In this document: positions 1 through 9,470 of the stretch, in pieces
How the letters are laid out: every line of letters starts with the position of its first letter
How positions within the stretch are numbered: position 1 is the stretch's first letter
Assembly: GCA_009663005.1 (NCBI GenBank)
Contig: VIGQ01000437.1
Coordinates: 12,501-40,000 of the forward strand
Source: Actinidia chinensis
Lineage: Eukaryota > Streptophyta > Magnoliopsida > Ericales > Actinidiaceae
DNA length: 27,500 nt
Reading direction: 5' to 3'
Notes under the pieces: model-generated
What the model saw: only the letters and a program-made list of their open reading frames with translations
Databases searched by the model: none
Told to the model about the DNA's origin: nothing
Position numbers and translations under genes: made by a program

Positions 1-332
1 TAAGCCAATCTATTTCTAATTTCTGCAATCACATGTTATGTAATAAAAGCCACAAACTTCCGTTTGAGTGTCTTCATTACAGTGTTCTAGACCACTAGAA
101 ATTCTTTTATGATGGTTGGGGACATGCTCCAATTTTTTCGTTCGATAACTTTCGTTTTATGTCTATCCTTGGGGATTACTGTACAAAATACACACATGGC
201 TTATCTTTTATGTCAAAAAATAAATCTGAGGACCATCAGGGTCAACCGTTTAAATCCGGTTAACGATATTTTCTACAACAATTCAAACTGTTTATATGGA
301 TGGCAGTGGCGAAACCACTAGTGTGGAAATTT
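1..332. other. Unassigned flank before element 1
   Basis: I recognise no gene or transposon domain here. A 70-codon open frame on the plus strand (109-321) has no familiar motif and sits in AT-rich sequence, so I treat it as chance. The block ends at the TG that opens the LTR of element 1. The five bases before that TG are AATTT, a possible half of a target-site duplication, but no partner can be tested because the other end of element 1 is missing. Confidence 0.4.
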
Positions 333-1018
333 TGATACGATCTCGTCAAGTCTGTAACGAATCACGTACCAAGCTTTGTTGCTTAATGACCTTCCGCTAA
401 ACTCAGGTTTAGATGGAAAACCGCGACCAACACCTATAAAGAGATTTGTAACCTGGTATAAAGGAAGATGCCACAATCAAGGATGGAATACTCGATTGAT
501 AAGTCAAGAATGAACGTCACAGAGAAATCTGATAAGTTCAAATTTGTTTTCAAAAGAACAAAGGAGAAATACTCTTACTGAATACAATCACCTACTCTTC
601 AAAGAAAGATGAAAAATAGTACAATTTATACTATTAAGGCCACAAAGATCAGCCTTAACAATTTCTTAAACTAAAGAAAACTTTGGCTTCAATTAAGGAA
701 GTCAAAAACCTGACTTTATTCCTTAATTTCAGCCTTAAAATTACTTCCATAAGAAATCTTCAATTTTTTTAATAAAGACAAGATGAAATTAATTCCTAAT
801 TCAACCCAAAGTTGTGCCAACAGATTCTCAATTTAAGGAAGTCGGCTCCCAATTGTCTATTGACTTTCTTGGATTTGAAATCATACTTATTAAAGTCTGG
901 ATGATTTGTTCATTACATAAATGGGCCTCCATTAATGCTTTCTTATAGTGGGCCAATGGGAACTTGTGGTGTGAATGGATCCGCATTCTTTGGATCTCGT
1001 GCTAGCCTGTCATCATCA
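333..1018 (-). repeat. 3' LTR of element 1
   Basis: The block opens with TGATACGA and closes with ATCATCA directly beside a polypurine tract, as expected for the 3' LTR of a minus-strand element. Short stretches align with the LTRs of A and B: the GATAAGTCAAGAATGAACGTCAC segment near 497, for instance, corresponds to their GATAAGTCAGGTTTGAACGCCAC. The remainder is only loosely similar, and the length (686 bp) is about 100 bp shorter. No second copy exists in the window, so the insertion cannot be dated from LTR divergence. Confidence 0.65.
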
Positions 1019-1032
1019 TTTCCCCTCTTCTT
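1019..1032 (-). promoter_or_regulatory. Polypurine tract of element 1
   Basis: On the minus strand this reads AAGAAGAGGGGAAA and abuts the LTR. It is the plus-strand DNA priming site of an LTR retrotransposon. It is preceded in transcription sense by sequence equivalent to GAGGACAAATTC, the typical end of pol in this group. Confidence 0.7.
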
Positions 1033-2285
1033 GAAAGAATTTGTCCTCAAATCAAGTTAATCAACTACACCAAAGGACTCAAATCGAAACATTGAAGGTA
1101 GACTGACATATCTTCACGAGTAAGTCCAGTGTGTATGCAGTTGTCTGTTGATTAGTTCCAAAAGACTTGGAACGGTCCATCCCCTCTAGGTAGTAACTCG
1201 GATTCTGTGAGTTGGAACCGCTCTTGATGCATGTGTGACCAAATCCAATTAAAGTCAAAAAAAACCACCTGTTGTCGCCCTTTATTGGCTTTTTTAGAAG
1301 ATTGCTAGGTTTTTTTTTTCAAGTTGAGTTTTGCATTTTTATGGAGTTGATTTACAAGTTCAGGCCTTTCTTTTTCCATCCAAATTCACATGCTCAGTCA
1401 AATATCTAGAGATAAATCCAAAGGAGTTAGTGTTAAAGGATTAAACCATTAACAACTCAAATGGTTGAAATGAAAAATTTAGCAGCAGAGGTGAACAAAA
1501 ACGATTATAAGCAAATTCAACATGCTGCAAACATCTTCCCATGTTTTAATCATTGTTTTTAAATTGCCCGCCAATAAAGTAGATAGAGTCCTATTTACTA
1601 CTCTGTCTGAACCATCGGTTTGAGGATGACAAGTAGTGAAAACAACAATTAAGTTCCTAATTTGCCCCATAAAGTTTCAAGAAATAATTGTTCTAGCTAG
1701 GACCATGTAAACGCACAATTTCTTTAAAGAAAAAGCTCTGCAACATGTGAAGCATCGCTCGTTTGGTGAAAGGAATAAAATGTGCCATTTTTTAAAATTG
1801 TCCACAACAACCCAAAAACTGATCTTATCACGTTTCGACCTAGGTAAAACCCAACACAAAATCCATGAAATATCAATTCTGAGTCACTAGGAATAGGAAG
1901 AGGGAGTATACAAACCGTGTTGTTGCCACTCGAGGAATTAGCTTCGCTACACGGTGAATAATCGTCCAACAATCCTTCAATGTCTCGTTTCATAGTGGGC
2001 CAATAAAAGATCATGCCAAATAGCCTAAAAGTCTTGGCAATTCAAATGTCCCATCAAGCCTCCACCATGGGATTCTCTAACAGCAAATTCTCTCACAGCG
2101 CAATTAGGCACCGTCATAATTGTTCTCACGAAATAATAGAATCATCATACCTAACAATACCTACCATTGCAGATTTCTCGCTCAATTTTATTCTTCAAAA
2201 AAATCATGACTTATGTGCATATAATTTTGTAATTTGCTCAAAACCAAGTAATTTTTGCATCAAGAGTTGAAAGCAAGTAAATGCG
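1033..2285 (-). pseudogene. Ty3/gypsy integrase remnant (element 1)
   Basis: Integrase would join the element's cDNA to host DNA. Fragments in order on the minus strand are FYWPTMKRDIEG near 1980, LPLPIPS near 1895, VVVDNFKKWHILF near 1790 with LARTIIS near 1685, then TTCHPQTDGSDRVVNRTLST near 1600. The last motif normally carries the glutamate of the DDE triad, and here that position reads R (GSDRVV), so the catalytic residue appears lost. The fragments lie in different frames, which shows several frameshifts. The core is well enough preserved to make the family assignment firm. The extreme C-terminus toward the polypurine tract is too degraded to follow residue by residue. Confidence 0.8.
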
Positions 2286-2640
2286 AGGATAGTGAATCGC
2301 AACGACGTGTCCTACCTTGTTTGTATCGGGATAACGTACGGAAATATATCTCGATGAACTCAATCCATCGGGCAATCTTTTGTTCAGAAAATGTTGGCCC
2401 TTTAAATGTTTCACGGACTCATGTCTGTTAGGAATCACGAATTCTCTATGCCATAGGTAGTGACGCTGGTCTCTAACGCCCTTAACCAATGCATACAAAT
2501 CCGGTCAAATTTAAGTCGGATAGTTTAAGGCTTGCCTCACTTAGGTCTCACTGAAGTAAGCTATTCATCGTCCCTCTTGCATTAAAAATTGCGCCTATAC
2601 CCATAACTTGAAGTATCATATTCAAAATTTCAAACATTTA
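2286..2640 (-). pseudogene. Ty3/gypsy RNase H remnant (element 1)
   Basis: An 86-codon open frame (2238-2498) contains YALVKGVRDQRHYLWHREFVI followed by HESVKHLKGQHFLNKR, the second half of a Ty3/gypsy RNase H. It runs on into LLSTLDAK, the linker to integrase. The usual TDH motif before HES reads NRH, so one catalytic aspartate seems to be replaced. The N-terminal part, near 2560-2640, is recognisable only as scattered short matches. RNase H would remove the RNA template during reverse transcription. Confidence 0.7.
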
Positions 2641-2985
2641 GCAAAATTGGGCAACAAGATAATAAGGGGAGCGTTGGTCAGCCTTGCTTGAACAATTGAA
2701 ATTGCCCTTCTTTTTTGTCTCCCCACTTAAAACCCACGGTTTTCTTGATTACTTCCGTAAGTGGCTGCGACATGTGTTGACGGATTCACAAATATCGGTA
2801 GATTAGAAAAACTAGCAATTCATGAAAACTCCTCACAATTCCCTATGGGTTGTGGTCGTTATTCGGCATATTGGATGGCAAGTATCTTTCTCCGCATCAA
2901 CATGTAGGCCCCTGCGCACTCACAAACAAGCCTAGAGCAACACAAGAATTATCAGTACAAAAGGTTCACTTCTTCAGATTAGCAT
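2640..2985 (-). pseudogene. 3' end of Ty3/gypsy reverse transcriptase (element 1)
   Basis: Minus-strand translation gives pieces of the RT thumb and connection region. They are an ANLKK motif near 2975, LFVSAQG near 2925, HVDAEKILAIQ near 2900 and a degraded TEVIKKTVGFKW near 2730. These occur in the expected order with frameshifts between them. The palm region with the YxDD active site is missing because the sequence changes to a copia integrase on the opposite strand just beyond. The fragment is therefore a truncation, not simply a decayed gene. Confidence 0.65.
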
Positions 2986-3014
2986 TCCTTGATCTCGTGT
3001 TAGCCATGCTTCAT

Positions 3015-3480
3015 CACATTTTCCTCTCAAGTTAGATTCAACATCTCAAATCTCCTCCTTACTTCTAACATGTTGGAACAACTGAGCGTAACATCGCACA
3101 CGTTGTTGAAACTGCCTCTTACTCTATTAATAATGCTTCCATTCCTCCAAAGATTGGTCCTTAGCATTTCAAGCATCCAATTTATCTTATCAGCTACAAT
3201 TTATTTATCAACCGAATGCCATCTCTGGTTACACGAACAAATTCCTTTTTCAACTCTTTAACAATCACCTAATTATTTATCCTTAAAAATATTTGGGTTG
3301 TTTTTGTTACCCGTGGTACGACCCTAAACCTCTCACAAATTCGGAAACCACGATCATGTCCTGTGAGTTGTGGGCTCCATTTCCCAATCATGCATATCTT
3401 GCCGCGATCCTTCAACAAATAAAACCTTTAACTCTCAGATGATGTGATCTTTATGGAAAATACCTTTCCTTTCAATAAAA
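3015..3480 (+). pseudogene. Ty1/copia integrase, C-terminal half
   Basis: Translation across frames gives IQHLKSPPY near 3030, then HVGTTERNIAHVVETAS from about 3068, whose TER carries the position of the third DDE residue. INNASIPPKI and INRMPSLVT follow, then YLGCFCYPW near 3290 and a degraded version of the end-of-integrase block finishing at about 3480. The N-terminal zinc finger and the first two aspartates are missing, which marks the truncation point. About three frameshifts are needed to connect the pieces. Confidence 0.75.
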
Positions 3481-3985
3481 ACCTTTCATAATAACGTCGC
3501 CTTTTTCCTTGCCTTCTTTAGACAATTGGTTACCCAAATCAACTCATGAATCTACCAAATTTCCCGCCCAGATCCTCTGTCTGATTGATACCATTCCTAA
3601 GTATTCACCACAAACTCCGGATACCCAAACCATTGTACAAATAACTTGTCTTACTCTATCCAAGACGAGGAACATACCGTTCTCCCCTTTATAGTAATCT
3701 CCTACTCCGCGTGATTGAACCTTCCAATCACAGGTATCACTCTCGAACCAGGTAACTAATCCCGAATTCCTCCTCCATGTCTCCATCTCAGGGATAACAT
3801 CCATTCTTTTTTGTTTTTTATCATAACTTAGTGCATTCATCTCTAATCTCCCATTTTACATCATAGCCAAATACCACCTTATAACACCAGGCTCCGAAAT
3901 AACATACCAAGCCAAAACTCCTACTTGATCTTCACACCATTACTGTCTCTCTAACTCCACTGAACCTCAACCTTCTAAATAGGCC
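3480..3985 (+). other. Copia integrase-RT linker, degraded
   Basis: In Ty1/copia elements a low-complexity, poorly conserved stretch separates integrase from RT. This interval has the right position, length and serine/threonine/proline-rich translation. Near its end (about 3865-3920) a stretch reading approximately HLITPGSE is compatible with the conserved HPMxTRSK block that precedes RT. A 98-codon minus-strand open frame overlaps it but shows no known motif, and I regard it as chance. Confidence 0.5.
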
Positions 3986-4720
3986 CAACAACATCACGCA
4001 TGGCGTCAAGCCATGAGTGATGAATTCAATGCCTTACTTTTCAATCAACCTGGTCTCTATTCCATCAACGAACCCCTACACAAACCTTATTGGGTGCAAG
4101 TGGGTCTATCGAATTAATGAGGATCCTAATGGGTCAATAGCTCGTACAAAGCTCGCCTAGGGCTAAGGGTTTCCATCAACGACCTGGAGTGATTTCGCCG
4201 AAACATATGCCCTGTTGTCAAACTATAGGCCGTTCGATTATTAACTTGCTCTTGCTGTGACTAAGAGTTGGCCTCTTCGCCAACCTGGACGTGAATGCGT
4301 TTCTTCAGGGCTCTTTAATTGACGAAGTATTCTGAACGAGCCACCCCCATGGCTTCACCCACACCAACCTCCCAATCATGTAATGTCGTTTGCAGAAGCA
4401 TATATGGGCTTAGGCAAGCTCCTCGCACCTGGTACCAAAAATTTCGTAATTGTCTTCTCTCTGAAGGCTTCACCAACTCACATTCGGATACCTCCCTGTT
4501 TATGCTTCACTTTCACTTCGGTTCTTTATCTATTGGTTTATGTTGATGACATCATCATCACCGAGTCTTCTATTACTCATGTGCAAGCATTTATCTCTCA
4601 CTCTACCCAAGTGATTCTCTATAAAGGCTCTTGGTAATCTTCGAATTTTCTGGGATGGAAGCTCACTATAACCTCTAAATGGCTTGTTTCTATCTCAGAA
4701 GAAATATATAACGAGATCGG
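3985..4720 (+). pseudogene. Ty1/copia reverse transcriptase remnant
   Basis: RT copies the element RNA into DNA. The fragments are WRQAMSDEFNALL from 3997, GCKWVYR-like sequence near 4090, LPxQLDVNAFLQGSL-like sequence near 4270-4320, IYGLRQAPRTWYQKF at 4399-4450, and the active site LVYVDDIII with YVDD at 4539-4550 intact. GNLRIFLGWK-like sequence follows at about 4630-4670. Frameshifts occur near 4165, 4320, 4480 and 4630. The motif order and spacing are those of a standard copia RT, so the identification is secure although the gene is dead. Confidence 0.9.
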
Positions 4721-4939
4721 AGGCTTGGGTTTTAACATGAACCGATGGGACAAGCTTGTGTTCTACGCCACTTGCTACTGCTGATGGATCGACAGTGCTA
4801 CCTTGTATCGACAAGCACTTGGGTCTTTACAATGTCTCTCCTTGACTCGTCCGGATGTTTCCTTTGCCATCAACAATTTGCTCTGTCATTGCATTGCCCC
4901 TCCGCGCTTCATTTGGTCCGTAGTTAACAGTTTGCTCCT

Positions 4940-5510
4940 TATTTAGAGTTGGGACGCTTAATTACGACTTAATGCTCTGCAAGAACTCTCCTCAAACTCT
5001 TCATGCATTTGCTGATGCTGATTGGGCAGGTGATCCTAATGATCAGACTTCAACCTCTGCCTATGTCATTTTTCTTTGTGCAAATCCCATCTCCTGGAGT
5101 TCTACAAAGCAAAAGACTGTCGCTCGCTCTTACACCGAGGCAGAATACCGAGCCATTGCCTCAGCTGTAGCTGAAGTCAATTGGATAATGAACCTTTTTC
5201 AATAGTTTTACGGTGTGCCTATCTCCCCAGCTCCGGTCCTCTATTTTGAAAACGTGAGTGCTACTAGTCTATCTGGTGCCCAACCCAGTCTTTCACTCCC
5301 ATTATGACGCACATCGTATCGACGTCCACTTTGTTCGTGAATCAGTTGTCACAAGGTCGCCTATGGTTTCTATGTTCTGTACATCTGACCAACTTTGCTG
5401 ACTCTCTTACTAAGCTACGCCTCGACTTCACTTTCTCACTCATCGTACCAAGTTGGTGTCCCAAATTGCCAGTCATCTTGCGTGGCATGATAGTTCCATC
5501 ACCATCCAGC
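4940..5510 (+). pseudogene. Ty1/copia RNase H and pol C-terminus
   Basis: The open frame 4972-5205 holds a well preserved RNase H: HAFADADWAGDPNDQTSTS, NPISWSSTKQKTVARS, then YTEAEYRAIASAVAEVNWI. The aspartate of DADWAG and the glutamate of TEAEYRA are both present. Downstream the frame breaks, but VPISPAPVLYFENVSATSL (5215-5265), then HYDAHRIDVHFVRE-like and TSDQL-like sequence continue to the usual copia C-terminal block. Coding similarity fades near 5505. The 77-codon RNase H frame is one of the least damaged coding stretches in the window. Confidence 0.88.
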
Positions 5511-5745
5511 GTTCCCCCTATCAGCCACAATCATCTCAGTGATTCCATGCCTGCAATACAAAAAAATATCCCTTTATTTACTCTGGCATTACTGTGTAAT
5601 CTCACTATTTTAAGTATGTGTATTTTAGTCAATCTTCTAGGATTGTGTCCTTTTTCTTTTTCGGCAACTTACTTGTATACATAAAACTTGTAATAGAAAG
5701 ATAAGTGAGGACAATTACATTCAATCATTTTAACCTTCCAAATTA
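5510..5745 (+). repeat. Probable copia 3' LTR remnant
   Basis: Immediately after the pol C-terminus comes sequence with the look of a copia LTR end: TTGTATACATAAAACTTGTA near 5673-5693, then AATAGAAAGATAAGTGAGGA and ACAATTACATTCAATCA near 5740. The TATA-like and polyadenylation-like spacing supports an LTR. No second LTR is available for comparison, and neither the TG nor the CA edge can be fixed, so the borders are approximate. Confidence 0.45.
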
Positions 5746-6340
5746 CATGTGATTTATTTCCATGTTGCTTGGCATGAAGGTGGTTGTTCCGGACCAAAGG
5801 ATAAACTTTTCATAGTTTATACGATTAAGTTAACTAGGAATTTACAGTTCTCCATGAAAAATAATTCATTAACCCAAAAGCAAAACAACTTTACAGTAAC
5901 TGCATACGCAAATATGAACTACCTTTCTGTCACATCAAAGGAAAAGTAGGCAAACCTCTCCACGAGTTACCAAGCTTTTGCAACCTTGATCTCCGATCAA
6001 CTAATCCTAATCGCATCGGACCACTCTCCTAGAACAAGATCAGACACGAAACAACAAGACAACAAGAAAACCTCAAATGCGATGAGTGTACTAAAATTAC
6101 GCACGCCGATCGCATTCGCGAGACGTTTCAGGCGATGAGAGCACGAACCGCAACCATAAGAGAGGTCAGAGACAGAAAACGCTGCAAGTCAGCAATCAAC
6201 AACGGCAGGCACCGAAGGCAATTTTTGGATGCTCTCCAAAACCTAAACCTAATCGACACAAACTTACCACGAAGAACTCGAGACATAAGATCGATTACGA
6301 GAAAATTGAATGATTAATTGATCGATCGGAGCTATTTTAG
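5746..6340 (-). other. Gene-start-like island (possible exon 1 and exon 2)
   Basis: This stretch resembles no retroelement domain and differs in composition from its surroundings. On the minus strand, an ATG at 6286-6284 is followed 19 nt later by GTAAGT (6267-6262), a strong splice donor. An 80-base interval then ends in GACTTGCAG at 6183-6182. Joining 6286..6268 to 6181..5997 gives an open frame of 67 codons (starting MSRVLRAFSVSDL) ending at TGA. No family is recognised. It could be the first exons and 5' leader of a host gene, or a fragment of one carried here by a transposon. No continuation is visible at lower coordinates, where the copia remnant begins. Confidence 0.25.
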
Positions 6341-6359
6341 CTCAATCGAATTCGAAAAT

Positions 6360-6870
6360 GTTAACAGTAAGTGTCCTCAATGGTCTGGGTCGGTCGGCCT
6401 AGCTCATTTTTTGTCGGGGTCCAATCGGTCTTTGAGTCGGGTTAATGTGCTTTGGACTGGTCGATAGGCCCATGTCAGACTCACTTATGGGCAAAAAGAT
6501 GAACCCCAAGCATTTCCTTAGGTCTGAAGGGCCCTAGACCTACGGGCCGAGCAAGGCTTAGGCCTATAGGCCTTATGTGAATAATTTTTTTAATAGTATT
6601 TATTTCAAATTAAAAGACTAAAATATCAAAATAAATTAATGTGTAATGATATGAAATCATCCATGATATTGATGTTACATCTAAAATATAAAAATGTTGT
6701 AAAAAATGAATTTCTTTGAGGTGGGTCACGAGTCAGGCCTTCGAAACGGAGGTCACGACGGAGCCTTGGGTCGGCTAACCGGGTTTAAAATTAGATCCTG
6801 ATACTACTATACTATCCTGGGGTTGGTCCCGGTTCGGGTAATGGGCCGCGGAGAGATTGTTGAAATGTTG
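6360..6870. mobile_element. GGCC/CGGG-rich block, possible non-autonomous transposon
   Basis: Both ends are rich in short GGTCGG, GGGCC and CGGGT words (6381-6560 and 6720-6850) around an AT-rich centre (6570-6710). There is no open frame. Plant non-autonomous hAT-type elements often have such GC-rich subterminal repeats. I could not identify clear terminal inverted repeats or a target-site duplication, so the class is a guess. The stretch 6871-6981 after it holds nothing I recognise. Confidence 0.25.
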
Positions 6871-6981
6871 TGTTACAATTAAAAAAGTTGATGGGAGTGG
6901 AGACGGAGAGAGTGGATCACTAGAGCTTGAAGGCTACACAAATATCTTGTAATGTTCCAATAAAAATTGAAATCCAAAAGA

Positions 6982-6986
6982 ATTTT
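6982..6986. repeat. Target-site duplication, left copy (element A)
   Basis: ATTTT immediately precedes the TG that opens the left LTR. The identical pentamer follows the CA at the far end (13862-13866). Ty3/gypsy integrases typically make 5-bp duplications. Confidence 0.8.
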
Positions 6987-7792
6987 TGATACGAACCCAC
7001 GCCACACGTGCGAAACCCGACAACCAATCCTGAAAACAAACCCAACGCTTTTTCAGTTTGATGGAAAACCGAAACCCCCCCCCGCCCGGAAAACCCCCCC
7101 GTTTGCTAGCAAGCAGAACATTGGTATGCTGAAGACGCCACAAACTGGAATGGATGAGCCGTTTGTAATCCTGTTTGAACCCCACAAGGAATCCATTGAT
7201 AAGTCGATTAGTTTCTTGAAGAACTCAAGAGAATAAACAAATCTCTCTAATTTTCATTGATTTTCGAAATGATAGCCTGCCCTTTTTTATGGCCTTACAA
7301 GATAAAAATTCTAATCTAATCTGTAACTCTAATCTTATCCTAATAAAACTAAATCATAGTCCAATCAAGTTTCCTTGGAGATCAGCAAATCTGATCCTTT
7401 TAGCTCCAATCTAATCAGATCCTGATCAACCTCTAATCTAAGAAATACAAAAAGTTAATCTAATCGGATCTTCATAATAATTTCTTGAATCTTGAAATTC
7501 TTGGACTTTGTAAACACAATCCCTGTCTTGATTCTTTTGCTAGTAAATCACCCACATCGAGTTGTAAAGCCCCCCTTGGCACATGTATAGCGGATGTTTC
7601 TCTCCCCCTGATTCGAATTTGAGTTAGAAACAACTTTGTTCATTCCCCCGCAGTAGTGAACTCCTTTCTTGTTGTTGTACGCTCCGAACAAAGTATTTAC
7701 TGCTCTCTTGAATCTCTTAGCTAGACTCCTCGTCACCGGACTCAATTGGACTTTGAAAACAATCCGGACCATGAGTCTTGATTTCCTCATCA
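6987..7792 (-). repeat. 3' LTR of element A
   Basis: An 806-bp repeat opening with TGATACGAACC and closing with CTCATCA. It aligns along its length with 13076-13861 and 22889-23690, and with the split copy 16722-16868 plus 19030-19677. A C-rich expansion at 7073-7103 is missing from the other copies. The part near the inner edge also encodes the C-terminal tail of pol. Confidence 0.92.
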
Positions 7793-9085
7793 TTCCCCCC
7801 CTCTTGAGAAGGATTTGCCCTCAATCTTCACCTACAACAAACGGACTCAATCAAGTAACATTGGAAAGTAGCTGCACTAACAATTGTAATCACCCAGGTA
7901 ATAAAGTTGTAGGCATTATCAATTGATCCGTTCGATCACATTTGAAATGGTACCATCATCCTCGGGCAGAAGCAACTTAGAACGTCTTTGTACTTTGAAA
8001 CCTTTATAATTTTCTCATGGTCCACCCCATCACGGCTCAAAAACCGCTTGTGACGTCTTTGTGGCTGCTTGATGTATTGCTCGGTTCTCCTCTCTATATT
8101 GAGCGGTGCCCTCTCATGGAAGTGTTGGCTGTCACAAAGTTTGGCCTTATTCTTACCATTTAAATTTACATGCTCAGACAGTAAAGGTTATAAATTCAAA
8201 GGAATTAAAGGATTCAGCACCATAAACAATTCAACTGTGTGAGAACCTTTGTTAAGCAAAGGAACACAACGATTATAGCAAACGCAACATGTGGTAAACA
8301 ATCCTCCCAAGCTTAAATGTTCTTACTAATGACAGCCCTCAACAAAGTGGATAAATGTCCTATTGACTAGTCAGTTTTGTCCATCAGTTTGAGATGCAAG
8401 TAGTAGAGAACAATAGTTTTTGTTCCTATGTACCCCACTATTTCTTTTCCAAAAATAGCTCAAGACTTAGCATCCCGGTCAGAAACGATGTCCCTAGGCA
8501 ATCCATAGTTACCTCACAATCCCTTCCCTCAAGAACAAATCTTCTATAATGAGAGGCATGTCGTCCCATTGTGACAAGGAATAAAATGAGCCATCTTAGA
8601 AAATCGATTTACAACTACAAAATCGAATCCCTTCCGCGTCTACTGCTCAGGTACACCCAAAATAAAATCCAGCGAAATATCATCCAAGGCGACTAGGAAT
8701 AGGTAGGGGTGTGTATAAACTATTCGGCTGGACCCCTTGATTTGCTATGTCTACAAGTGACACACTACCCACAAATTCTCTCAACATCCCGTTTCATATG
8801 TGGCCAATAAAGTGCTCATTGCAGAATACTAGGGTTTTTAGCGACTCCAAAGTGGCCATTAACCCTCCACCATGTGATTCCCAACGAATAAGTCTCTCAT
8901 TGAACAATGAGGCACACACAACTTATTCTCTTTAACAAGAAACCCTTCATGCTTATAGCAACTTTACCCTCTGCAGATTTTTTCACACATGCACTATCCT
9001 CTCACCAAAATCATTGGTCATCATAATAAAAGCTCCTTAATGTGCTCACAACCAAGAAATTTAGTATCACGAGACGAGATTAAGG
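7548..9085 (-). pseudogene. Integrase of element A, extending into the LTR
   Basis: In transcription sense the fragments are a YALISSRDTKFLG linker near 9080, HMKRDVE near 8800, integrase core pieces between 8700 and 8400 (including a DRDA-like block near 8490 and a degraded HPQTDG region near 8385), then the C-terminal block ending near 7810. The frame then continues through the polypurine tract into the LTR, as an 81-codon open frame (7793-7548) beginning with a stretch that includes SPVTRSLAKRFKRAVNTL. The basic tail resembles the C-terminal extension of CRM-type integrases, which is thought to help target centromeric chromatin. Many one-base shifts break the gene. Confidence 0.75.
7793..7806 (-). 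promoter_or_regulatory. Polypurine tract of element A
   Basis: On the minus strand this reads AAGAGGGGGGGAA directly against the LTR edge. It is the priming site for second-strand cDNA. The equivalent tract in element B is AAGAGGGGAGGA (19018-19029, inverted). Confidence 0.8.
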
Positions 9086-9470
9086 CATACCGGCGTGAAG
9101 TGCATCCGCAAACCACTTTTCCTTACCTTGTTTGTAGCGAAATGACCTAGTAAAAAGTCTCGTAAGGAACTCCAACCCATCGAGCATAAGCTCTTGCTCA
9201 CTTGTGTTGGCTCTTCAAATGTTTCAAGGAATTTCTGATCCGGAATGAAAATCACAAACTACCTTTGGCCATAATAAGTGCTGCCAAAGATCCCCAAGCA
9301 TCGAACCAATAGCATACAATGCATTATCATAAGTGGGTAGTTAAGGGCAGTCCAAACTAGCTTAACCTTCTCGCTAAAATACTCAAATGGTCCTTCCACC
9401 CCTCCTACATAAGACAACGCCTATACCCACACCAAGCATCCACATTCATGTCAACATTTTATAAAAATTA
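9085..9470 (-). pseudogene. RNase H of element A
   Basis: The position is fixed by RT on one side and the RRYALISS linker on the other. Short matches include a GVGIGAV-like segment near 9420 and a stretch near 9255-9230 equivalent to the KEFVI..DHESLKHL region. The reading frame is too broken to judge the catalytic residues. Alignment with the better preserved inverted copy in element B (17170-17515) supports the assignment. Confidence 0.6.

Larger units (their letters stand above)
333..2985 (-). mobile_element. Element 1: truncated Ty3/gypsy chromovirus
   Basis: This is the 3' part of a minus-strand LTR retrotransposon. Read from low to high coordinate it shows one LTR, a polypurine tract, integrase, RNase H and the last part of reverse transcriptase. 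The rest of RT, the protease, gag, primer-binding site and second LTR are absent. At about 2985 the sequence switches to a plus-strand Ty1/copia remnant. Domain order (RT, RNase H, integrase in transcription sense) is the Ty3/gypsy order. The LTR edge (TGATACGA to ATCATCA) and the polypurine tract resemble those of elements A and B, but the LTR body differs, so it belongs to a related, not identical, family. Frameshifts and stops occur throughout and it cannot be active. Confidence 0.8.
2985..5745 (+). mobile_element. Ty1/copia remnant, 5' truncated
   Basis: Plus-strand domains occur in the order integrase, linker, reverse transcriptase, RNase H, which is the Ty1/copia order and the reverse of Ty3/gypsy for integrase. 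The 5' LTR, gag and protease are absent. The left edge lies between about 2960 and 3030, where it meets element 1. Downstream of the coding region a 200-bp block looks like the end of an LTR. Reading frames are broken by many frameshifts. The usual nested-insertion picture does not fit simply, because no element 1 sequence reappears on the right side. Confidence 0.8.

Noticed and set aside
3544..3840. A 98-codon minus-strand open frame
   Set aside because: It is antisense to the copia integrase-RT linker and shows no known motif.
5304..5684. A 126-codon plus-strand open frame, the longest in the window
   Set aside because: It lies in a different frame from the copia pol C-terminus it overlaps and runs on into the LTR-like tail. 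The real coding signal is in the other frames.
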